Below are positions 43,001 through 52,800 of a stretch of DNA of 64,000 bases, in pieces. The stretch lies in assembly GCF_009742705.1 (NCBI RefSeq), contig NZ_WPCU01000005.1:609187-673186 (forward strand), in the 5' to 3' direction. Within the stretch, counting starts at the first letter, position 1; each line of letters opens with the position of its first letter. The position numbers and the translations under genes are program-made. Under the pieces are notes generated by a model. The model was not told the origin of the DNA. It did no database searches and saw only the letters and a program-made list of their open reading frames with translations. Source of the stretch: Auraticoccus cholistanensis. GTDB taxonomy: Bacteria > Actinomycetota > Actinomycetes > Propionibacteriales > Propionibacteriaceae.

Positions 43001-43517
43001 CGGCGAGACCGTGACCAGCCTGCGGTTCTCCCGGCTGGGGCCCCGCTACCAGCTCGAGGCGTGGCTGGACCTGCTGCTGCTCAGCGCCGCCCACCCCGGC
43101 ACCTCCTGGCGGGCGCTGGCCGTCGGCAAGGTGGACCGGTGGTCGCAGCCGCTGCGGCTGGAGCCGGTGGCCCCGGAGCGGGCCCGCCAGCTGCTGCGGC
43201 AGCTGCTGCGGATCCACGGCGACGCCCTCACCCGTCCGGCGCCGCTGCCGGTCGCCACCGCCGAGGCCTACGCGCGGGCCCGCGCGGCCGGGCAGCAGGA
43301 CGAGGAGGCGCTGGCGCAGCGGTCGGTCGAGTCGGCGCTGCGCCGCGACCTGGAGGGCGACGAGGCGTGGGCCACCCTGGTGGGCACCACGCTCGCCGAC
43401 CTCACCGCCGAGCCGGCCGATCCCGCCCAGCGGGAGGCCTTCGGGGTGCGGCACCGGTTCGGTGCGCTCGCCCTGACGGTCTGGGGTCCGCTGCTGGAGC
43501 ACCGGGGGCGCCGGTGA
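40059..43517 (+). CDS. recC: Exodeoxyribonuclease V subunit gamma (RecC)
   Basis: A 1152-residue subunit of RecBCD, the helicase-nuclease that processes DNA double-strand ends. It has a degenerate helicase fold: ERWLAQSLAERLG, a Walker-like region replaced by other residues, FSRPQTVVEWV, and the RecC-typical NFRTGSLTMCTMSPMRSVPHRVVCLLGLDDGVFPR. RecC scans for Chi and splits strands. ATG 40059 has TAGGGT 10 nt upstream. It overlaps recB by 4 bp (GTGA). Length is close to E. coli RecC (1122). Confidence 0.94.
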   Translation: MTQQLQDGLFAVDEAVTATTPCGASPPGGVPGLVVHRAVRGDLLADGLADLLRHPVEGADPFEREVVCVPTPGVERWLAQSLAERLGEAGEGVCAGIEFPTLGRLLDRSVREALQEAAELDAWHPRRLVWALLSAFDEVAGEGWFAPVADHLGTEDDTGARTGRRWATARRLARLFAAYAAERPAMLDSWAAGGDAGSDGSPVETDLAWQPRLWRAVAARVDAPAPPARLEAARAALRDHPERSTLPRRLSVFGPTRIDRRQLLLLEVLALHREVHLWLPHTSPTLWGRVAEQLAGEPMPPAGAVPRGPATGPLSPGGARHRLNQRLGRDQRELQLLLSTLPTRDAGSREPRLPTTLLGRLQADVVADRAPRPPAERPLLAAGDTSVQVHSSHGPDRQVEVLRDVLLALLAEDPTLEPRDIVVMCPDIETFAPLIQASFGLAVDDEEVAAHPGHRLRVRLADRSLRQVNPVLELLVRLLDLARSRAEAADLVDLAVTPAVARRFGFRPDDQPRLAELVEQSGIRWGMDHLHRAQFGMAAFPQNTWAAGLQRMLLGVAMSEDGQPSIGTVLPLDGVDSSEVELVGHLAELVSRVRAAVSSFSRPQTVVEWVQASRAALESVTAVGPDEQWQLTHAFAQLADLAGEDVAEPAPLLSPADFRAMLADELRGRPTRGNFRTGSLTMCTMSPMRSVPHRVVCLLGLDDGVFPRRGAVDGDDVLARAPMVGDRDRLSEDRQLLLDAVMAARETLVVVHSGADPRTNDRRPDAVPLRELLDALDETARTRSGPVSEAVRTRHPLQPFAPANFTVGPGREEPLSFDAVALDGARAAVGPRRPRPRLELAELPAVAPPADVELVELKRFLAHPAQAFLRARFGLAARRDEDERDDEMPISPGPLQRWAVGNRVLAGALQGRSWHRLRQAELLRGEVPPGPLGELLLEDVRQQIDAIVGAAGVRPDELPETVEAHVDLGEQTLTGAVGGVRGETVTSLRFSRLGPRYQLEAWLDLLLLSAAHPGTSWRALAVGKVDRWSQPLRLEPVAPERARQLLRQLLRIHGDALTRPAPLPVATAEAYARARAAGQQDEEALAQRSVESALRRDLEGDEAWATLVGTTLADLTAEPADPAQREAFGVRHRFGALALTVWGPLLEHRGRR

Positions 43518-46500
43518 CGACCACCAGCCTGCCGCCCGAGCCCGCGGGAGCCGCCCCGCAGGGCGCCGCCGCGGCCGAGGTCCCCGCCTTCGACGTGCTG
43601 GCGGAGCTGCCCTCGGGCACCTGCGTGCTGGAGGCCAGCGCCGGCACCGGCAAGACCTGGACGATCGCCGCGCTCGCGGCCCGCTACGTGGCCGCGGGGG
43701 TCGACCTCGGCTCGCTCATGATGGTCACCTTCAGCCGGGCCGCGAGCCAGGAGCTGCGCACCCGGATCCGGCAGCGGCTGGAACGCACCCGGGCCGTGCT
43801 GGAGGCGGTGGTGGCCCAGCAGACGCCGGCCGACCTGGACCCGGTGGACGAGCTGCTGACCACCGGCTCGGCGGACGCGCTGGCCACCCGGCTGCAACGG
43901 GTCTCCGCCGCGCTGGCCGACTTCGACTCCGCCACCATCGCCACCACCCACGAGTTCTGCCAGCGGATGCTGGACTCCCTCGGCGTGCTGGCCGACACCG
44001 ACCCCGACGCCACCCTGGTCGAGAACCTCGACCAGCTCACCCGCCAGGTGTGCGCCGACTCCTACCTGCGGCTGTTCGGCACCCGTGGCGGCGGGCCCGA
44101 GGACGACGCCCCCCGGCCGCCGTGGCTGTCCTTCGACGACGCGCTGGCCATCGGACGGGCGGTCGTCGAGGCGCCCAGCCTGACCGTCGTCCCCGAGGAC
44201 GACCCCGACCCCCAGGTCAGCGGCCGGGTGGCCTTCGCCCGCGAGGTGCGGGCCGAGGTCGCCCGCCGCAAGCGGCTGATGCGGCTGTCCACCTTCGACG
44301 ACATGCTGTCCGGGCTGGCCGACACCCTGGAGCACCCGGTGCACGGCGAGGCCGCCCGGGCCCGGCTGCGCGAGCGCTACCCGGTGGTGCTGGTGGACGA
44401 GTTCCAGGACACCGACCCGGTGCAGTGGCGCATCGTCCGGCAGGCCTTCCACGGGCACTCCACGCTGATCCTGATCGGCGACCCGAAGCAGGCCGTCTAC
44501 GCCTTCCGCGGCGCGGACGTGCACTCCTACCTGGAGGCGGTGGTCGAGGCGCAGGCCACCCACACCCTCAGCCGCAACTACCGCTCGGACCCGTCGATGG
44601 TGCGGGCGGTGATGGCGCTGTTCGAGGGCTCCGCCCTCGGCGACGACCGGATCCTGGTCCGGGCGGTGGAGCCCGGGCTGCCCGCGGACCGGCTCCGCAG
44701 CCACTCCGGCCGCTACCCCACCACGCCGCTGCGGATCCGCAGCGTCGAGGGCCGTCCCGGTCGCGTCGGACCGGTGCGCCAGCAGGTCCAGCAGGACCTG
44801 GTCCGCGAGCTGGGCACGCTGATCAGCAGCGACGCCGAGCTGTGCCTGGACGGCGCGTGGCGCGGGGTGCGGGCCAGCGACGTGGCCATCCTGGTACGCG
44901 CCCACGCCCGCGCCGAGGAGCTGCGGCTGGCGCTGGCCGAGGCCGGCATCCCGGCGGTGGTCAACGGCGGCCGGTCGGTCCACGCCTCCCCCGCCGCCGA
45001 GGCCTGGGTCACCCTGCTCGAGGCCCTGGTCGACCCGCACCAGCGCTCGGTGCGCGCGGCCGCCGTCACCCCGCTCGTCGGGTGGACGCTGAACCGGCTC
45101 GCCGCCGCCGACGACGAGGAGCTGAACGAGCTGCGCCGCCGGCTGCGGTCCTGGGGCCGGCTGCTGGAGCAGCAGGGCGTCGCGGCGCTGCTCGAGGCCG
45201 TCTCCGGCGAGCAGCAGCTGGCGGCCCGGCTGCTGCGGCTGCCCGGCGGGGAGCGCGAGCTGACCGACCTGCGGCACGTGGCCGAGGGGCTGCACCAGGT
45301 GCGGACCACCTCCGGGCTGGGCACCTCGGCGCTGCTGGCCTGGCTGCGCGAGCGGATCCAGCAGGCGCACGCCGACGGCGACGAGCGGTCGCGGCGGCTG
45401 GAGACCGACGCCGAGGCGGTGCAGATCCTCACCTACCACCACAGCAAGGGGCTGCAGTTCCCCATCGTCTACCTGCCCTCGGGCTGGGACCGCTGGCTCG
45501 ACGAGGACACCGGCGCGGTGCTGCGGCTGCACACCGAGACCGGTGAGCGGGTGGTCGACGTCGGCGGCCCGCAGGGGCGCGGCCGCGCGGAGCGGTTCGC
45601 CCGCGCCCGCAGCGAGGACTCCGGGGACGACCTCCGGCTGCTCTACGTCGCCCTGACCCGGGCCCAGTGCCAGGTGGTGGCCTGGTGGGGGCCGTCGGCA
45701 CGCAACACGCCGGCCAGCGCGCTGCACCGGATGCTGCAGCGGGAGCGGACCCGTCCCCACCCCGACCCGGAGTACCCGCCCGACCGGTCGCCGACGGCCC
45801 TGACCGGTCTGCCCCGCCGCCTGGTCGCGCTGGAGACGGTGGCCGACCGCGGCGTCGCGGTACGTCGCGACGGCGACGAGAGCCGGGCCGGCGAGCTGCG
45901 GGTGCGCCGCTTCGAGCGCCAGCTGGACACCCAGTGGCGCCGCACCTCCTACACGGCGCTGACCGCCGCCGCCCACGGTCCCGCCCCGGTGGAGGCCGGG
46001 GTGGCCAGCGAGCCGCTGCGTCCCCGCGAGGACGACGAGCCCGACCCCGCCACCGGCACCGGGACGGCGGCAGCCCTCCGGCCGGACGAACCCTCCTCCG
46101 ACGGGCGGCTCGGCCGGCTCTCCCCGCTCGCCGACCTGCCCGGCGGCACCGCCTTCGGGTCGCTGGTGCACACCCTGCTGGAGTACGCCGACCCCACCGC
46201 CGACGACCTGGTCGGGGAGCTGACGCGGCTGGCCGCCCACGAGCTCGCGCGGCTCCCCGCGGCCGGCTTCGGGGCCCGGCAGCTGGCCGAGGCGCTGGTG
46301 CCGGCGGTGCGCACGCCGCTCGGCCCGCTGGCCGACGACCTGACGCTGGCCGACTTCCGGCCCGCCGACCGGCTGCCCGAGCTCGACTTCGAGCTGCCGC
46401 TGGCCGGCGGCACGGTCCCCGGGCCCTCCGCCACCCTGGCCGACGTGGCCGACTGCCTGCGCCGCCACCTCCCCGCGGGGGACCCGCTGGCCGGCTACCC

Positions 46501-46978
46501 CGGACGCCTGGCGGAGCCGGGCCTGTCCGAGCAGACGCTGCGGGGGTTCCTCACCGGCTCCGTCGACGCCGTGCTGCGCCTGCCGGGAGGACGGCCGCGG
46601 CACCTCGTGGTCGACTACAAGACCAACTGGCTCGGCCCCCGCGACGGCACGCCGCTGGTGCTGGGCCACTACACCGCGCCGGCGCTGGCCGAGGCGATGA
46701 TGGCCTCGCACTACCCGCTGCAGGCGCTGCTGTACTGCGTCGCCCTGCACCGATTCCTCCGCTGGCGCCTCCCCGGCTACCGCCCCGAGGACCACCTCGG
46801 CGGCGTGCTCTACCTGTTCGTGCGGGGCATGGCCGGCCCCGAGACCCCGCGCAGCGAGGGCGTCCCCTGCGGTGTCTTCTCCTGGCGGCCGCCGGCCGCG
46901 CTGGTGGTCGAGCTGTCCGAGCTGCTGGCCGAGGGTCCGGCCGCCGGATCCGCCCGCGAGCAGGAGGTGCCGCGGTGA
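43514..46978 (+). CDS. recB: Exodeoxyribonuclease V subunit beta (RecB helicase-nuclease)
   Basis: A 1154-residue 3'-5' helicase plus nuclease. Walker A EASAGTGKTWTIAAL, DEFQDTDPVQWRIV, GDPKQAVYAFRGADVHSYL, YHHSKGLQFPIVYLPS and YVALTRAQCQ are the helicase motifs. The C-terminal RecB-nuclease motif is VVDYKTNWLG, with catalytic Asp and Lys intact. The GTG start overlaps the recC stop by 4 bp; the gene overlaps recD downstream by 4 bp. A complete active nuclease sets this apart from mycobacterial RecBCD, which works in single-strand annealing. Confidence 0.95.
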   Translation: MTTTSLPPEPAGAAPQGAAAAEVPAFDVLAELPSGTCVLEASAGTGKTWTIAALAARYVAAGVDLGSLMMVTFSRAASQELRTRIRQRLERTRAVLEAVVAQQTPADLDPVDELLTTGSADALATRLQRVSAALADFDSATIATTHEFCQRMLDSLGVLADTDPDATLVENLDQLTRQVCADSYLRLFGTRGGGPEDDAPRPPWLSFDDALAIGRAVVEAPSLTVVPEDDPDPQVSGRVAFAREVRAEVARRKRLMRLSTFDDMLSGLADTLEHPVHGEAARARLRERYPVVLVDEFQDTDPVQWRIVRQAFHGHSTLILIGDPKQAVYAFRGADVHSYLEAVVEAQATHTLSRNYRSDPSMVRAVMALFEGSALGDDRILVRAVEPGLPADRLRSHSGRYPTTPLRIRSVEGRPGRVGPVRQQVQQDLVRELGTLISSDAELCLDGAWRGVRASDVAILVRAHARAEELRLALAEAGIPAVVNGGRSVHASPAAEAWVTLLEALVDPHQRSVRAAAVTPLVGWTLNRLAAADDEELNELRRRLRSWGRLLEQQGVAALLEAVSGEQQLAARLLRLPGGERELTDLRHVAEGLHQVRTTSGLGTSALLAWLRERIQQAHADGDERSRRLETDAEAVQILTYHHSKGLQFPIVYLPSGWDRWLDEDTGAVLRLHTETGERVVDVGGPQGRGRAERFARARSEDSGDDLRLLYVALTRAQCQVVAWWGPSARNTPASALHRMLQRERTRPHPDPEYPPDRSPTALTGLPRRLVALETVADRGVAVRRDGDESRAGELRVRRFERQLDTQWRRTSYTALTAAAHGPAPVEAGVASEPLRPREDDEPDPATGTGTAAALRPDEPSSDGRLGRLSPLADLPGGTAFGSLVHTLLEYADPTADDLVGELTRLAAHELARLPAAGFGARQLAEALVPAVRTPLGPLADDLTLADFRPADRLPELDFELPLAGGTVPGPSATLADVADCLRRHLPAGDPLAGYPGRLAEPGLSEQTLRGFLTGSVDAVLRLPGGRPRHLVVDYKTNWLGPRDGTPLVLGHYTAPALAEAMMASHYPLQALLYCVALHRFLRWRLPGYRPEDHLGGVLYLFVRGMAGPETPRSEGVPCGVFSWRPPAALVVELSELLAEGPAAGSAREQEVPR

Positions 46979-48924
46979 GCGCCCCCGCCCCCGAGGTCGC
47001 GGTCCGCGCCACCGGGCTGCTCGCGGAGTTCAACGCCCGCGGCGTGCTGTCGGTGGCCGACGTCAACGTCGCGGTGACGCTGTCCCGGCTCTGCCGGGAG
47101 CCCGCTCCCGAGGCCGCGCTGGCGCTCGCGCTGACCGTGCGTGCGCTGCGCGGCGGCTCGGTCTGCCTGGACCTGACCACGGTGACGGAGGAGGTCTTCG
47201 ACGTCGACGAGGCGATGGTGGACACCTCGAGCCTGCCGTGGCCGGAGACGAGCAGCTGGCTCGAGGTGCTGCGTCGCAGCCCGATGGTGCAGGTCCACCC
47301 CGAGGACGCCGGGGTCGGCGTCGGCGCCGACGAGGACGGACCGGCGCGTCCGCTGCGGCTGCTGGGCAGCCGGCTGTACCTGGACCGCTACTTCGCCCAC
47401 GAGGAGTCGGTGCGGGCCCAGCTGACCCGGCGCCGACGGGCCACCCCGCCGGTGGTCGACCTCGACCGGGTGGAGGCCCTGCTGGACCAGCTGTTCGACC
47501 GCACCGACCTGGCCGAGGACGAGCCCAGCTGGCAGCGGATCGCGGCGGCCAACAGCGTCCTCAACTGGGTGTCGGTGGTGGCCGGGGGGCCGGGCACCGG
47601 CAAGACGACCACGGTGGCCAAGGTGCTGGCCACCCTGCAGGCGCTGCACGGCGGGCGGCTGCGCATCACCCTGGCCGCGCCGACCGGCAAGGCCGCCGCC
47701 CGCCTGGAGGAGGCCGTCCGCGCCGAGTCCGCACGGCTGCCCGAGGCGCTGCGGGCCCCGCTGGCCGGGCTGAGCGCCGCCACCCTGCACCGGGTGCTGG
47801 GCTGGCGCCCCGACTCCCGCACCCGTTTCCGCCACGACGCCGCCAACCCGCTGCCCTGGGACGTGGTCGTGGTCGACGAGATGTCGATGGTGTCGCTGCC
47901 GATGATGGCCCGGCTGCTGGAGGCGACGCGGTCCGGCACCCGGGTGATCCTGGTCGGCGACCCCGACCAGCTGACCTCGGTGGAGGCGGGTGCGGTGATG
48001 GCCGACGTCACCCACGCCGAGTCCAACTCCGCACCGGTCCCCGCCGACGACGTCCGCCTGGTCGCGCTGCGCCACGTCCGCGCCGACGACCGCCCGGGAG
48101 CGGCCGGGGCGATGTCGCCGGACGACCCGGCGCAGGCCCGGACGCTGGGCCCGGTGGTCCGCGGTGTGGTCGAGCTGACCCACACCTGGCGGTTCGGCCA
48201 CGAGATCGGCGCCCTGGCCCGGGCCGTCCGCGCCGGGGACGCCGACGCCGCGCTGGAGGTGCTGCGGGCGGGCGGCTCGCACGTGGGCTGGGTCGAGCAG
48301 GACCTGTCGGCCACCGACCCCGACGACCTCGCCGCGCTGCGGGAGTGCGTGCAGCGCGCGGGACGGGCCGTGGTCGAGGCCGCGCGGGCCGGCGACGCCG
48401 CCGCGGCGGTGCAGGCGCTGGAGCAGCACCGGGTGCTCTGCGCCCACCGGGCGGGTCCCTACGGCGTCACCCGGTGGGGCCGCACCGTGGAGGAGTGGCT
48501 CGTGCGGGCGGTGCCGGGCTACGGCGCCGAGGGCGAGTGGTACCTCGGACGGCCGCTGCTGGTCACCGCCAACGACCCCGAGATCGGGCTCTACAACGGC
48601 GACACCGGCGTGGTGGTGCGGGCCGGGCGCGGGCTGCAGGCGGCCTTCGCCCGCGGGCAGCAGCCCACCCTGCACCCGCTGATCCACCTCGACGCGGTGC
48701 AGTCGGTGCACGCCATGACGGTGCACAAGGCCCAGGGCAGCCAGTTCAGCGAGGTGACCTTCGTGCTGCCGCCGCTGGACTCGGCGCTGCTCACCCGCGA
48801 GCTGCTGTACACCGCGGTCACCCGCGCCCGCGAACGGGTCGAGATCATCGGCACCGAGGACGCGCTCCGCCGTGCGGTCGAGCGGCCGGTCAGCCGGGCG
48901 TCGGGGCTGCGTCAGCGGCTCTGA
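46975..48924 (+). CDS. recD: Exodeoxyribonuclease V subunit alpha (RecD helicase)
   Basis: A 649-residue superfamily 1B 5'-3' helicase. The N-terminal RecB-contact domain (to about residue 150) precedes Walker A GGPGTGKTTTVAKVL, APTGKAAARLEEAV, VVVDEMSMVSLPMMARLL, GDPDQLTSVEAGAV, the QVYN-like region and the final TVHKAQGSQF..VTRARERVEIIG. The GTG start is in the recB stop overlap. It ends 18 bp before the convergent nudC gene. All three RecBCD subunits are intact and consecutive in order C-B-D. Confidence 0.95.
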   Translation: MSAPAPEVAVRATGLLAEFNARGVLSVADVNVAVTLSRLCREPAPEAALALALTVRALRGGSVCLDLTTVTEEVFDVDEAMVDTSSLPWPETSSWLEVLRRSPMVQVHPEDAGVGVGADEDGPARPLRLLGSRLYLDRYFAHEESVRAQLTRRRRATPPVVDLDRVEALLDQLFDRTDLAEDEPSWQRIAAANSVLNWVSVVAGGPGTGKTTTVAKVLATLQALHGGRLRITLAAPTGKAAARLEEAVRAESARLPEALRAPLAGLSAATLHRVLGWRPDSRTRFRHDAANPLPWDVVVVDEMSMVSLPMMARLLEATRSGTRVILVGDPDQLTSVEAGAVMADVTHAESNSAPVPADDVRLVALRHVRADDRPGAAGAMSPDDPAQARTLGPVVRGVVELTHTWRFGHEIGALARAVRAGDADAALEVLRAGGSHVGWVEQDLSATDPDDLAALRECVQRAGRAVVEAARAGDAAAAVQALEQHRVLCAHRAGPYGVTRWGRTVEEWLVRAVPGYGAEGEWYLGRPLLVTANDPEIGLYNGDTGVVVRAGRGLQAAFARGQQPTLHPLIHLDAVQSVHAMTVHKAQGSQFSEVTFVLPPLDSALLTRELLYTAVTRARERVEIIGTEDALRRAVERPVSRASGLRQRL

Positions 48925-48942
48925 CCGCGCCGCGGCCCGTCC

Positions 48943-49806
48943 TCAGAGCAGGGTGCCCGCGCGCCAGGCGGCGATCATCCGGGAGGCGATGGAGGAGCTG
49001 GGCGGCAGCACCAGCTCGCCGGCCGCCTCGGCCCGGTCGACGTCCTCCCGGCTCCAGAACCGGCCCTGCACCAGCTCCTCGCCGTCCACGCTGACGTGGC
49101 CGTCGCGGCTGCGGGCGGTGAAGCCCAGCATCAGCGACCGCGGCGTCGGCCACGGCTGGCTGCCCCAGTAGCGCAGGTCGTGCAGCTCGACGTCGGCCTC
49201 CTCGGTCATCTCCCGGTGGATGGCCTGCTCCAGGGACTCCCCCGCCTCGACGAAGCCGGCGAGGATGGAGGCGCGGCCCTTCGGCCAGCTGCCCTGGCGG
49301 GCCAGCAGCAGCCGGTCGTCGGGGTCGAGGATCGCCACGATCACCGCCGGGTCGGTCCGCGGGAACAGCTGCTCGCCGCACCGGGTGCAGACCCGGGCGA
49401 AGCCGCCGTTGATCACCCGGGTGGTCCCGCCGCAGACCGGGCAGAAGCCGGCGTGCCGGTGCCAGTTCACCAGCGAGACGGCGACCGTGGCGAGGTCGCG
49501 CTCCCGCTCCTCGAGCTGGTGCCCGACGGCGCGCAGGCTGTGGGTCTCGCCCTCCGGCAGCGAGAGCACGGTGAAGACGGGCACGTCGGCCACCATCCCC
49601 AGCAGGTAGTGCCGCTGCGGGTCGAAGGTCACGAAGGGCCGCGGCAGCCGCAGCCGCCGGCCGCCGTCGCAGGTGTAGAACTCCCCCGTCTCGGTCACCT
49701 TCAGCAGCCGGGCGTTCTCCTGCTGCCACAGCTGGGCGACCCACTCCTCGTTGTGCCGGTGCTGGGCGACACGATCCAGCTCACTGCTGCCCGACCAGAT
49801 GCTCAC
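48943..49806 (-). CDS. nudC: NAD(+) diphosphatase NudC (Nudix, zinc ribbon)
   Basis: A 287-residue Nudix hydrolase that cleaves NADH/NAD and can remove NAD caps from RNA. The zinc ribbon cysteines are at 122, 125, 140 and 143. The Nudix box GFVEAGESLEQAIHREMTEEAD spans about 184-205, followed by the NudC signature SQPWPTP (216-222), where the usual phenylalanine is Thr. GTG 49806 has TAGCCT 6 nt upstream (leaderless). It sits between recD and adnB, convergent with recD, in the usual Rv3199c-like position. Confidence 0.92.
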   Translation of the reverse strand: MSIWSGSSELDRVAQHRHNEEWVAQLWQQENARLLKVTETGEFYTCDGGRRLRLPRPFVTFDPQRHYLLGMVADVPVFTVLSLPEGETHSLRAVGHQLEERERDLATVAVSLVNWHRHAGFCPVCGGTTRVINGGFARVCTRCGEQLFPRTDPAVIVAILDPDDRLLLARQGSWPKGRASILAGFVEAGESLEQAIHREMTEEADVELHDLRYWGSQPWPTPRSLMLGFTARSRDGHVSVDGEELVQGRFWSREDVDRAEAAGELVLPPSSSIASRMIAAWRAGTLL

Positions 49807-49812
49807 CCGGAC

Positions 49813-49818
49813 AGGCTA
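49813..49818 (-). promoter_or_regulatory. -10 element for leaderless nudC
   Basis: TAGCCT on the minus strand with exactly 6 nt before GTG 49806. Confidence 0.6.
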
Positions 49819-49868
49819 GGCCATCCGGACCGGTGCTCCTGCCGCCCGGACGGGCGGGCGGGCGTGCC

Positions 49869-52800
49869 TCAGCCGCCGCCCAGCAGGGACGCCAGCTCGG
49901 CCGGGCCGGGCAGCTCCTCGAGCAGCTCCAGGCGGTCCTCGCGCACCCAGTAGAAGCCGGCCTGCACCCGCTCCACCGGCACGCCGGAGAGCTCGGCCCA
50001 GGCGGCCCGGTAGATGGCCAGCTGCAGCGGGTCCGCCTCGCCGGCGGCGGAGGTCTTCCAGTCCACCACCAGGCAGCAGGCCGGCTCGGAGGCCGCCACC
50101 GCAGCAGCCCCGGCCGGTTCCCCACCGGCCCGGTGACCGGCCGAGCAGTAGACGGCGTCGATCCGGCCGCGGACCACCTGCTCGCCCAGCACGGTGGTGA
50201 ACGGCAGCTCGAGGTGGGCGGGACGCCGGGCGGCGAACTGGCCCTGGGCGAAGGCGCGCGTCAGCGTGTCGAGGTCGCGCTCCTCGACCAGGTCGGCGTC
50301 GGCGGAGCCGGGCACCTCGTCGAGGTCCACCAGCGCCGTCGCGCCCAGGAAGGTCTCCACCCAGCGGTGGAAGCGGGTGCCGAGCAGCGCCCCGCGCGAG
50401 GGGGGCCGCGGCATCGGCCGGGCCAGCTCGGCGGCGAACCCGGACGGGTCGGCGTGGGCGCGCATCAGCTCGGTGGCGGTCAGGTGGGACGGCAGCCGCA
50501 CCCGGTGCCGTGAGGAGCGGTTCTGCCGCACCTCGGCCACCAGCCGCTCCAGGTCGGCGTCCCAGCCGGCCAGCTGGACCTCCTGGTCCAGCAGCAGCGG
50601 CTCCGCCCCCTCGACCGGTTCGTAGCCCTGGCCGGCTGCCGCCCGCCGGCGTGCGGCCGCGACGGCCTCGGCCGCCTCACGGCGGCGCAGCCAGGCGTCC
50701 GGGTCGAGCGGGCTCGGCCAGGGCACCGGCTCGCGGGCCACCACCAGCGGGTTGCCGGCGCCGGGCTCGGGAGCGGAGGCGGTGTGCAGCACCCGCCCCT
50801 GCCGCTCCGCCTCGGCCAGCACCGCCTGCAGGTACGGCGAGGGCTTGCGGGGCTTCTGGACGCCGTCGCGCCACCGGTGGCCGCTGCCCACCAGGACCCG
50901 CCGGGCGCGGGTGACGGCCACGTAGGCCAGCCGGTCCTCGGCCTTGCGCGCCTCGAGCTTGAGGTCCTGGGCGTAGGCGGTGAACGCGGCGTTGCTGACC
51001 TCCTCCAGCTGCGGGATCGCGTCGGCGTCGCCGCGGAGCTCGGCCGGCACCACCGCCGCGTTGGTCAGCCAGTTGTCGGTCACCCGGTCGCTGGGGAACA
51101 CGCCCTCGACCAGCGCCGGCAGGTACACCTGGGTCCACTCCAGCCCCTTGGCCCGGTGCACGGTGAGCAGCTTGACGGCGTCGTGGTCGGAGGGCACGGC
51201 CTGGTCGAGGCCCGAGCCCTGCTCGAGCTCGGCCCGCAGGTAGGCCAGCAGACCGCTGAGGGAGGCGTCGCCGTCCACGTCGACGTAGCCGGCGATGGCG
51301 TCGAGGAAGGCCGCCAGCTGGTCGCGGCGCTGCCGGCGCTCCAGCTCGGGGGTGGCCACCAGCTCCACGTCCAGCCCGAGCACGGCCACCACCCGGCGGG
51401 TCAGGTCGAGCACCGGCTCCTCGACGTGGGCCCGCAGCCCGGCGAGCTCGGCGGCGAAGCGGGCGAACCGCTCCCGCGCCTCGGCCGAGTACGGGGCGTC
51501 GCCCGGGTCCTCGAGCGCGTCCAGCAGGCTGGTCACCTCGGTCGGGTCCACCTCGGCCACGGCCTCGTCCAGCGCCGCCAGCACTGGGTCGTCCTCGGCG
51601 CCGGGGGCATCGGCCCGGCGCGCCGCCAGCTCGCGGGCGCGGGCGCCGAGCAGGGCCAGGTCGCGGGGGCCGATCCGCCAGCGCGGACCGGTCAGCAGCC
51701 GCACCAGCTCGGGGTTGGCGGTGACGTCGTCCAGCACCGTCAGCGTGCTGACCACGTCGGCCACCTCGGGCAGCTCGAGCAGCCCGCCCAGGCCGACGAT
51801 CTCGGCCGGCACGTCGCGGCTGGTCAGCTCGGCGTAGACCCGGGCGATGTCGGCGTTGCGGCGGGTGAGGACCGCGACGTCGGACCAGCTCGGCACCTCC
51901 TCCGACTCCCGGGCCGAGACGATCTGGTCGGCGATCCAGGCGACCTCCTCGGGCCAGGTGTCGAAGGTGGCCGCCCGGACCTGGCCGGCGCCGGCGCTCT
52001 GCGGCGCCCGCAGCAGGGTCTCGGTGAGGTCGACGACCGCGTCGCCGGTGCGCAGCGGCGTCGCCACCACGTTGGCCACGTCCAGGATGGTCTGCCCGGA
52101 ACGCCGGTTGACGGTCAGCGCGAAGGAGCGGGCGGGACGGCCGCTGGCGTCGGGGAAGTCGTCGGCGAAGGCCATGATGTTGCTGGCCGCGGCGCCCCGC
52201 CAGCCGTAGATGGCCTGGAAGGGGTCGCCCACGGCCGTCACGGGGTGCCCGCGGCCGGTGCCCGGTGCCGCGCCGGAGAAGAGCCCGCGGAGCAGCCGCG
52301 CCTGCGCGGACGACGTGTCCTGGTACTCGTCCAGCAGCACCACCCGGTACTGGCGGCGCAGCAGCGCCGACACCTCGGGCACCTCGTCGGCCAGCCGGGC
52401 CGCCACCGCCATCTGGTCGGCGAACTCGACCACGCCGAGGCGTTCCTTGAGCGCCTGGTAGTCCCGCACCAGGCTGGCCACCTCCAGGCGCTCCTCCAGC
52501 CGGACCGCGGCGTTGCGGATCGCGACGTAGGGGGCGCCGGTGCGGGTCGGCGGTGCCGAGGCCAGCGCGAGACGCATCTCGCGGGCGTGGGCGTCCAGCT
52601 GGTGGGCCTCGACCAGGTGGGAGCGCATCTCGGCGTCCAGCCGCAGCACCCGCTCGGTGACCGTGTCGGGCCGGAACCGGCTGATCTGCTCGAAGGGGCC
52701 TGCGGCGGCGCGGACCACCCGCGAGGCGAGCCGGTAGCGGGTGGCGCCGGTGATCATGGTCGGGTCCGACTCCACCCCGATCCGCAGGCCGTGCTCGGAG

